A stretch of 64,000 nucleotides of DNA. Origin: Fidelibacterota bacterium (GTDB lineage: Bacteria > Fidelibacterota > Marinisomatia > Marinisomatales > TCS55). This document shows positions 59,765 through 64,000 of the stretch, one piece after another. The first letter of the stretch is position 1. Each line of letters starts with the position of its first letter. A program made the translations under genes and the position numbers. The notes under the pieces were generated by a model. That model searched no databases and was not told the origin of the DNA. It saw nothing but the letters and a program-made list of their open reading frames with translations. The stretch is taken from contig JAERSH010000018.1 in assembly GCA_016845785.1 (NCBI GenBank), forward strand, positions 1 to 64,000. The letters run 5' to 3'.

Positions 59765-60050
59765 AATTATAATAATAAATAATAGAAAATTATTCCAACT
59801 ATTAAAAAGTTTCCCTAAAAAGTGTATATAATGATTCAATTTATCCCCTAAAAATTGTCAATATGTGTGACGTATAGCTCACAAAAAGGGAAAATGTAGC
59901 TCATAATACAACTAAAATGAGATACAAATAGATTAGTGGTGAGCTACAATACAAAGAATGATGAGCTATATCGGTCAGCAAGAAACGGGGATAGCGGCCT
60001 ACGATTCTTAATTTGTGTTATCCTTACAAAGGTTTTGAACCTTGGTAAGG
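59765..60050. other. Non-coding accessory segment, nested inverted repeat at 59873-59970
   Basis: No gene is seen between the AAA ATPase start and the Crp/Fnr gene end. The clearest structure is two pairs of arms: TATAGCTCA (59873-59881) with TGAGCTATA (59962-59970), and TGTAGCTCA (59895-59903) with TGAGCTACA (59940-59948). Both pairs centre at 59921.5 and the unit spacing is 22 bp on each side. The rest is AT-rich. Confidence 0.6.
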
Positions 60051-60668
60051 TTAAACCAAAATCTTAATCAAACCCCGTTTCAATTCTACTTGACCATCTT
60101 TTTCCATCTTCTTTAGGATTCTGGACACCACCACTCGCGCTGTGCCTAATTCGTTGGCCAATCCTTGATGGGTGATGCGTAAAGTGGATGCATTCGTTCG
60201 TTCTTTATATTGAGACAAATAATGGGCCAGCCGCACATCCACGGATTGAAAGCTCAAATCTTCCATGGCATTCATGAGTTCTGTGTATCGGTTCATAAAA
60301 GTCTGGATGATAAAACTATTCCAACTGTCGAATTTGATCTGCCATTCCCGCACCTTATCAATGGGTATCATATACATTTCCGAGTCCGACTCAGTCACCG
60401 CATTCACTTGGCTTTTCATATCACCAAAACTGGCCACGAGACTCATCATACAGGTTTCCCCAGGGGATATATAATAAACGAGAATTTCCCGATCCAAATC
60501 GAAGTCCTGCCGAAAAACGCGAATCGATCCTTTTGTGAGTAGGGGAATGACCTTCATGTATTTCCCTTGTTCCGCCAGAATTGTATCTTTCGGGACGGGG
60601 GCCAATTCAGCGGAACGATTTAGCTCCGCCATGAATGTTTTCTCAAATGGATAGAATGCCTTGCTCAT
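60051..60668 (-). CDS. Crp/Fnr-family transcriptional regulator
   Basis: A 205-residue regulator. The cyclic-nucleotide-binding-like domain spans about 20-130 (TILAEQGKYMKVIPLLTKGS, ILVYYISPGETCMMSLVASF) and the winged HTH about 145-205 (RITHQGLANELGTARVVVSR). No cluster of Cys like the FNR iron-sulfur ligands is present, so the signal is unknown. The recognition helix has V-V-V-S-R in place of the usual E-x-x-S-R. It is the last gene of a three-gene operon and overlaps the hydrolase gene by 4 nt. A GTAAC-N4-GTTAC palindrome lies at the operon start. Confidence 0.93.
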   Translation of the reverse strand: MSKAFYPFEKTFMAELNRSAELAPVPKDTILAEQGKYMKVIPLLTKGSIRVFRQDFDLDREILVYYISPGETCMMSLVASFGDMKSQVNAVTESDSEMYMIPIDKVREWQIKFDSWNSFIIQTFMNRYTELMNAMEDLSFQSVDVRLAHYLSQYKERTNASTLRITHQGLANELGTARVVVSRILKKMEKDGQVELKRGLIKILV

Positions 60669-61663
60669 GAGTTGGAATTTATTCTGAATATGTCTTGAAA
60701 AAACTTTAAATAAACGGGAAAAACATCATTATATACACCGGGATAATAGGTATTTGACGGATGCTGATATTGATTTTTATCTCTCTCAAAACTCTTGGGA
60801 TTGACCATCGGAATGGCCGACATGTGTTCACCTTCATATGTATATATTGAGATAGCATCGTTAGGATGTTTTTGATATAACGTATCAATTGCTTCATACG
60901 ATGATCCCAAAAAGCGATCTAATGTGCCTTGAGAGATGAGCGTGGGTGTTTTAATATCTCTTAATTCCTTTTTGACTCGGCCAGACAAAATAAGCGCAAT
61001 TACATTCAAAATACTTCTTGCCGAGACTTTATTTCCCCATCCACCCAGTGGTTCATCGGGGATAACCGGCCAAAAACAAAAGCTGTCCGGAAGATAGCAT
61101 GTAGATTCTTTTGGATGCTCCTGATATGCTTTGATAAAATTATTCCGGGTAATGAGATCTTTGATCGCATTCAATAAAATAAATCGTGTAAAGGATAAAG
61201 GCCATTTCGGTAATTCAAAACATGCTGGACTTTGTGAATAGACACATTGAACAGGATGACCGACATTTTCCAACTTTTTAGCGGCCATCATAGTTAAGGT
61301 CGCTGCCATGGATTCGCCAAATAATCCGATCTTTTCCGCGTCTAATTTATCATGACTTCTTGCGTAGGTCACTGCAGAGATAAAATCTTCAATCTGACCA
61401 TTTGGCGAAATATATCCTTTGGGTTTTCCGATGATGTTTTCAGAATCGCCTGATCCCCTATAGTCAATTAAGAGTGCACCGATCCCATTTTCAGCTAAAT
61501 CATTCCCAATGACTTGAAAACCAAAATCCTTTTGTGCTGCAGTTCCATGGCCACATATGACCAATGGACATAGCGTGTCACTTTGTGGAAGGAATAACCA
61601 TCCTGATATCTTTGAGCCGTGGGAATCAAAATGGACATTTTCAAACTGGATAGAATCACTCAT
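60665..61663 (-). CDS. Alpha/beta hydrolase (dienelactone/acyl-peptide hydrolase-like)
   Basis: A 332-residue serine hydrolase. VICGHGTAAQKDFGFQVIGN opens the fold; the nucleophile elbow is IGLFGESMAATLTMMAAKK (G-x-S-x-A in place of G-x-S-x-G); the acid lies in ISQGTLDRFLGSS and the His in YEGEHMSAIPM. IDYRGSGDSE near 70 is typical of DUF1100/BAAT-like hydrolases. Cytosolic, as no signal is seen. It follows the DUF2892 gene by 3 nt and overlaps the Crp/Fnr gene by 4 nt. Substrate unknown. Confidence 0.85.
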   Translation of the reverse strand: MSDSIQFENVHFDSHGSKISGWLFLPQSDTLCPLVICGHGTAAQKDFGFQVIGNDLAENGIGALLIDYRGSGDSENIIGKPKGYISPNGQIEDFISAVTYARSHDKLDAEKIGLFGESMAATLTMMAAKKLENVGHPVQCVYSQSPACFELPKWPLSFTRFILLNAIKDLITRNNFIKAYQEHPKESTCYLPDSFCFWPVIPDEPLGGWGNKVSARSILNVIALILSGRVKKELRDIKTPTLISQGTLDRFLGSSYEAIDTLYQKHPNDAISIYTYEGEHMSAIPMVNPKSFERDKNQYQHPSNTYYPGVYNDVFPVYLKFFQDIFRINSNS

Positions 61664-61666
61664 ATT

Positions 61667-61879
61667 TCAACTAAAATTCTGTACCGGTTCTGTATCGGGC
61701 ATAAGTTTATTCAGAATGAAATACACAGGGCAGAATTTAGTGAACGGACTCAATATCTGTAACACAGCCACAGCCCCGGCGAGATAGACCCATTCAATGC
61801 CGACTTGTAATGTGAGTACAACGCTTGTGCCGTAAAGTAATCCGACGATGCCGTCATGGGCTCTGATTTTTGCTTTCAT
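61667..61879 (-). CDS. DUF2892 small membrane protein
   Basis: A 70-residue protein with two membrane segments, VGLLYGTSVVLTLQVGIEWV and YLAGAVAVLQILSPFTKFCP. TKFCPVYFIL is the end motif typical of DUF2892 (the membrane part of YgaP-like rhodaneses). First gene of the operon with a hydrolase and Crp/Fnr regulator; AAAGGAAG precedes the ATG. The conserved Cys may react with sulfur or nitric-oxide species in relatives, but this is not shown here. Confidence 0.88.
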   Translation of the reverse strand: MKAKIRAHDGIVGLLYGTSVVLTLQVGIEWVYLAGAVAVLQILSPFTKFCPVYFILNKLMPDTEPVQNFS

Positions 61880-61943
61880 GGTTTTCTTCCTTTATTTAAT
61901 GAATGAACACAGGAAGTGTAAGCTGGAAGAAAGGAGAAGAACG

Positions 61944-61957
61944 GTAACTTTTGTTAC
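61944..61957. promoter_or_regulatory. Crp/Fnr-type palindrome GTAAC-N4-GTTAC
   Basis: The 14-bp site GTAACTTTTGTTAC has the 5-4-5 half-site architecture of Crp/Fnr operators. It is 65 bp upstream of the DUF2892-hydrolase-Crp/Fnr operon. A TACACT hexamer (minus strand, 61920-61915) could serve as -10, putting the palindrome near -42, the usual activating position for class II promoters. Confidence 0.6.
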
Positions 61958-61978
61958 AGTTCAGGAATATTTTGTGTA

Positions 61979-62006
61979 GTAGAGACGTAGCATGCTACGT
62001 CTCTAC
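61979..62006. repeat. 28-bp perfect palindrome centred on GCATGC, copy 1
   Basis: GTAGAGACGTAGCA followed by its exact reverse complement. An identical copy is at 62687-62714 and a related one at 62619-62646. It lies between the Crp/Fnr-operon operator and the 110-bp cassette. Confidence 0.85.
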
Positions 62007-62018
62007 ATTAATGGTTTA

Positions 62019-62128
62019 GGGAAACCACTAAAGTGGTTCGGGGTTCGTAGATTTAAATAACCCCCGGCTTAAGCCGGGGGTTATAGCAAAATGGAAAGTA
62101 TGAACCGCTTCAGCGGTTTAAAGAAATG
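62019..62128. repeat. 110-bp three-hairpin cassette, copy 1
   Basis: Left hairpin AACCACT-AA-AGTGGTT (62023-62038), a 24-bp perfect palindrome (62059-62082, CCCCCGGCTTAAGCCGGGGG core) and right hairpin AACCGCT-TC-AGCGGTT (62103-62118). It follows the gene at 62132 by 3 bp. The copy at 63593-63702 is the same length with about eight base changes and no gaps. Likely REP-like or terminator-type element. Confidence 0.9.
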
Positions 62129-62131
62129 TGC

Positions 62132-62527
62132 TTAGGCCTTGGATTTCGTATAAAGTAGGCCTGCAATGATTGGACCGAATACCATATTGGCTGTCGCCAT
62201 ATTTGCGCCAGGCTCAATAACGCCCGTGGCAAGGGTATAGATATTAATTAGAATGAATGGAACCCAAACCCAGACCTGCATTCTTCCAAATGAGTTTAAG
62301 TTCTCTCCCACAAATGAGGTTGCTGTCCAGTTCATCAAAGCGATTCCGAATACTGCAACGCCGAGCCACATGGATACGTTATTCATGTCGCCTGAGAATG
62401 ATTCATAACCAATTAATTCCAAAAACATTGCCCCGCCAAAAACAAGTCCGACGGTGAATGTTATAATATAGACAGCGTTGATTTTCAGCAGTAGCTGCAG
62501 TGTTAATCCGTTGCTTTTTGATTCCAT
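62132..62527 (-). CDS. Four-helix membrane protein, paralogue of the gene at 63710 (gene B)
   Basis: A 131-residue membrane protein with helices at about 12-38, 50-70 (MWLGVAVFGIALMNWTATSF), 82-102 (MQVWVWVPFILINIYTLATG) and 110-128. FVGENLNSFGRMQVWVW corresponds to YAGNNLKNFGMVAAAIWG of the 63710 protein, and both end in a Lys-Ser-Lys motif, so they are paralogues. It has the shared 5' leader with AGGAG, and the 110-bp cassette follows it by 3 bp. Function unknown. Confidence 0.8.
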   Translation of the reverse strand: MESKSNGLTLQLLLKINAVYIITFTVGLVFGGAMFLELIGYESFSGDMNNVSMWLGVAVFGIALMNWTATSFVGENLNSFGRMQVWVWVPFILINIYTLATGVIEPGANMATANMVFGPIIAGLLYTKSKA

Positions 62528-62610
62528 TATTTACTCCTATTGGTTTGATTATCCCTTCATGGGATGAATTAATATAGAATTTTTCAAAAAAAAAAAAATA
62601 GCATTTTGAT
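62528..62610 (-). promoter_or_regulatory. Shared 5' leader, copy B
   Basis: Box ATCAAAATGCTA on the minus strand (62599-62610), 13 T residues (62586-62598), GAAAAATTC, TATATT, the ATCCC-ATGAA-GGGAT hairpin and AGGAG before the ATG at 62527. Nearly identical to copy A, with two fewer bases in the homopolymer. Confidence 0.7.
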
Positions 62611-62618
62611 ATAGCTTT

Positions 62619-62646
62619 GTAGTCGCGAGGCATGCCTCGCCTCTAC
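62619..62646. repeat. GCATGC-centred near-palindrome, variant copy
   Basis: GTAGTCGCGAGGCA then TGCCTCGCCTCTAC: 28 bp, same ends and centre as the perfect palindromes at 61979 and 62687 but different arms. It lies next to the shared leader of gene B. Confidence 0.65.
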
Positions 62647-62686
62647 ACTAATATTATTTATAAAAAATAAAATTATGATTTATTGT

Positions 62687-62714
62687 GTAGAGACGTAGCA
62701 TGCTACGTCTCTAC
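62687..62714. repeat. 28-bp perfect palindrome centred on GCATGC, copy 2
   Basis: Identical to copy 1 at 61979-62006. It lies 49 bp after the stop of the YdhR-like lipoprotein gene. Confidence 0.85.
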
Positions 62715-62762
62715 ACCATCATTGCTATAAAACAATTATTTCATATGAGTGATTTTGCTGGG

Positions 62763-63491
62763 TCATTCCAACACACCAAACCCTTTATCGGATAAATTGG
62801 TGAAATTCGGATTATTGGCCAACGCACCGGCGTAGAGTTCACCACTCCGGTAGGCTTCGCAGGCTTCCTTGCTAGACCATGAATACACACCACCGTAAGT
62901 ATTATTTGCTTCATCAGAAAGCCACACTTTTTGAATGAGGCCCGGCAATGCAGCAAAATTGGATGCCACTTCATTGGCAACGCCCATAAAGTCATCGTGG
63001 GAAATACCTTCCAAATTAAAATTGACTACTTGAATGTAGGTGGGCGTTCCATCCATTAGATTGGCTGTTACAGCGCTTGGACCGGCCAATATGTCAAATC
63101 CCTTATCGTATAAATTTACAAAGTTGGGGTTGTTTGCTAGTGCGCCGGCATAGAGTTCTCCACCACGATATGCATCCAAATTGCCTTGGCCTTGCCAAGA
63201 ATAGACACCACCATAGGTATTATTCGCTTCATCGGACAACCATACTTTGGACACAAGTCCGGGCAGGGGTGCAAAATTCGGTGCCACTTCATTGGCCACA
63301 CCCATAAAATCATTATGGCCGATGCCTTCTAGATTAAAGTTCACCACTTGAATTGTATTGACACTCATGGTTGGTTTCTCCTTTGGTATTGTCGTAGTTG
63401 AGGAAGGTGCCGCACAGGATTGGAATATCAATAAGACTGTACTTAATAAAATAGATACAATCCCGACGGGTTTTTTGATTAAGTTAAACAT
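62763..63491 (-). CDS. Lipoprotein with two tandem YdhR-like dimeric alpha/beta-barrel domains (gene D)
   Basis: A 242-residue protein; start at 63491 (AGGAG upstream) gives MFNLIKKPVGIVSILLSTVL then LIFQSC with Cys26 lipidated. The two domains, about 46-137 and 152-242, each read QVVNFNLEGI...DFMGVANEVA, then PGL, KVWLSDEANNTYGGVYSW, and GELYAGALANNPNF, and agree at roughly four of five positions. YdhR-like proteins of about 100 residues are usually dimeric mono-oxygenase-fold proteins; here two copies in one chain could form the pseudo-dimer. Not known as lipoproteins. It shares the 5' leader with genes A and B. Confidence 0.85.
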   Translation of the reverse strand: MFNLIKKPVGIVSILLSTVLLIFQSCAAPSSTTTIPKEKPTMSVNTIQVVNFNLEGIGHNDFMGVANEVAPNFAPLPGLVSKVWLSDEANNTYGGVYSWQGQGNLDAYRGGELYAGALANNPNFVNLYDKGFDILAGPSAVTANLMDGTPTYIQVVNFNLEGISHDDFMGVANEVASNFAALPGLIQKVWLSDEANNTYGGVYSWSSKEACEAYRSGELYAGALANNPNFTNLSDKGFGVLE

Positions 63492-63578
63492 AAGTAACTC
63501 CTTATGGTTTGTTTTTCCCCCGCTTGCCAACCATAATATAGACAAAATTTTTCAAAAAAAAAAAAATAGCATTTTGAT
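63492..63578 (-). promoter_or_regulatory. Shared 5' leader, copy D
   Basis: Box ATCAAAATGCTA on the minus strand (63567-63578), 13 T residues (63554-63566), GAAAAATTTTGTC, TATATT, then AGGAG before the ATG at 63491. The ATCCC/GGGAT hairpin of copies A and B is replaced by unrelated sequence. Confidence 0.65.
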
Positions 63579-63592
63579 AAATATACAATTTT

Positions 63593-63702
63593 GGGATACC
63601 ACTAAAGTGGTTCTCGGTTCGTAGATTTAAATAACCCCCGGATTAAGCCGGGGGTTATAACAGAATGGTAAGAATGAACCGCTTCAGCGGTTTAAAGAAA
63701 TG
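63593..63702. repeat. 110-bp three-hairpin cassette, copy 2
   Basis: Same organisation as the copy at 62019-62128: left hairpin, central palindrome (63633-63656, one mismatch), right hairpin, about eight substitutions and no indels in 110 bp. It lies 7 bp after the stop of the gene at 63710 and 14 bp from the shared leader box of the lipoprotein gene. Confidence 0.9.
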
Positions 63703-63709
63703 TTTGTGC

Positions 63710-64000
63710 TTAATCTTTTGATTTGAAAAAGAACATCACTGCTATCGCGGCCATGACTATAGTCATTATTATATTTTGAATAACAAATGGATTATTACCT
63801 ACTGCATAGTGATAAGCATCGAGCCCAACGAATGCACCCCAAATCGCCGCCGCAACCATTCCAAAATTTTTCAAATTGTTGCCTGCATAAATCGGGACGA
63901 ACCAATGGATGGTGGCCATCGCCAACATGTTCATTCCCATATATGTGCCCATCATCAATAAGTCATTTGTAGGTGTAAAACCGAAGCCTTCCATCATCGC
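63710..64000 (-). CDS. Four-helix membrane protein, paralogue of the gene at 62132; 5' end beyond window (gene C)
   Basis: The frame is open to the window edge (Ala codon before two Met codons), and alignment with the protein at 62132 places these Met residues some 30 residues into the protein, so the start lies outside. Helices: about 14-34 (LLMMGTYMGMNMLAMATIHW), 45-65 (NFGMVAAAIWGAFVGLDAYH) and 73-90 (IIMTIVMAAIAVMFFF). IYAGNNLKNFG is shared with the paralogue. The 110-bp cassette follows. Function unknown. Confidence 0.75.
   Translation of the reverse strand, partial: AMMEGFGFTPTNDLLMMGTYMGMNMLAMATIHWFVPIYAGNNLKNFGMVAAAIWGAFVGLDAYHYAVGNNPFVIQNIIMTIVMAAIAVMFFFKSKD

Larger units (their letters stand above)
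58463..60010. repeat. Pair of imperfect direct repeats bounding the AAA ATPase gene
   Basis: 58478-58500 (GGGATTGCGTCCTACGGTTT and three more bases) and 59988-60010 (GGGATAGCGGCCTACGATTC and three more bases) agree at 18 of 23 positions. GAGCAATGAAAA before the first and CAGCAAGAAAC before the second extend the likeness to about 35 bp. They enclose the ATPase gene and the nested inverted repeat, about 1.5 kb apart. Confidence 0.4.

Noticed and set aside
59873-59970. Short CRISPR array from four TGAGCTA units
   Set aside because: The units are 9 bp, inverted rather than direct across the centre, and the 22-bp intervals are too short; no cas gene is near.
57859-60010. Insertion hypothesis in which GCCTACGATTCTTAA at 60010 is a copied gcdH end
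   Set aside because: The likeness to the gcdH stop region (GCCTACGACTCATAA) is only about 15 bp and may be chance; the direct repeats at 58478 and 59988 explain the site better.

Overview
The window is a gene-dense piece of a Gram-negative bacterial chromosome, moderately AT-rich, with short intergenic gaps, many 1-14 nt gene overlaps and mostly AGGAG-type ribosome binding sites. It carries all four CMP-Kdo genes (kdsA, B, C, D), lptB/lptC, an LpxH-like hydrolase, several outer-membrane beta-barrels and many lipoproteins, so the cell makes lipopolysaccharide. The gene mix (peptidase-MA/beta-propeller/Omp85 fusion, TSGG-repeat and polymer-forming envelope proteins under an ECF sigma factor, two-part E1 fusion, DUF2975+HTH pair) suggests an FCB-group bacterium, possibly Candidatus Marinimicrobia (SAR406). 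That assignment is inference; there is no rRNA here.

Layout. 1-1.1 kb: two paralogous lipoprotein-type genes, the first cut by the window edge. 1.1-2.8 kb: DUF2975/HTH pair and a Yip1-like membrane protein. 2.8-8.7 kb: a complete TolC-MacA-MacB-like export operon with one ATPase and two FtsX-type permeases. 8.8-10.1 kb: an AT-rich lipoprotein with Asp-box repeats. 10.3-22.2 kb: a long plus-strand run, kdsB-pyrG-kdsA-kdsC-lptC-lptB-rpoN-hflK-hflC-hslV-hslU-argF-kdsD. 22.2-24.9 kb (minus): LpxH-like hydrolase, HEAT lipoprotein, FxLYD-type protein. 25-33.9 kb (plus): protease/propeller/barrel fusion, radA, tgt, three exported proteins, a Nudix hydrolase. 33.9-36.8 kb: a MEST-like hydrolase (minus) against queG, elbB and a Rieske protein (plus).

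36.8-42.3 kb (minus) is a five-gene envelope operon: ECF sigma factor, membrane anti-sigma/HEAT protein, TSGG-repeat protein, polymer-forming/barrel protein and a toast-rack-like protein. 42.5-45.8 kb (minus) holds mdh, rpmA, rplU and rng. 46.2-57.9 kb (plus) holds metH, behind a leader with an intrinsic terminator 20 nt before its start codon, then DUF2461, a CysQ/IMPase-like enzyme, thyX, radC, a fused E1 alpha/beta 2-oxoacid dehydrogenase overlapping a divergent FabD-like acyltransferase, and a glutaryl-CoA dehydrogenase.

The last 6 kb (57.9-64 kb, all minus strand) is accessory and rich in repeats. Three genes (two small membrane proteins and a lipoprotein with two near-identical YdhR-like domains) share one upstream leader: a 12-bp box, a homopolymeric A/T tract of 13-15 nt and a TATATT element. 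Two paralogous membrane proteins are each followed by the same 110-bp three-hairpin cassette. A Crp/Fnr regulator lies in an operon with a DUF2892 protein and an alpha/beta hydrolase, behind a GTAAC-N4-GTTAC palindrome. An AAA ATPase/DUF4143 gene and a symmetric nested inverted repeat lie between imperfect direct repeats. The best candidates for undescribed biology are this shared-leader gene set, the metH attenuator and the E1-acyltransferase pair. No tRNA, rRNA, CRISPR array or transposase gene was recognised.
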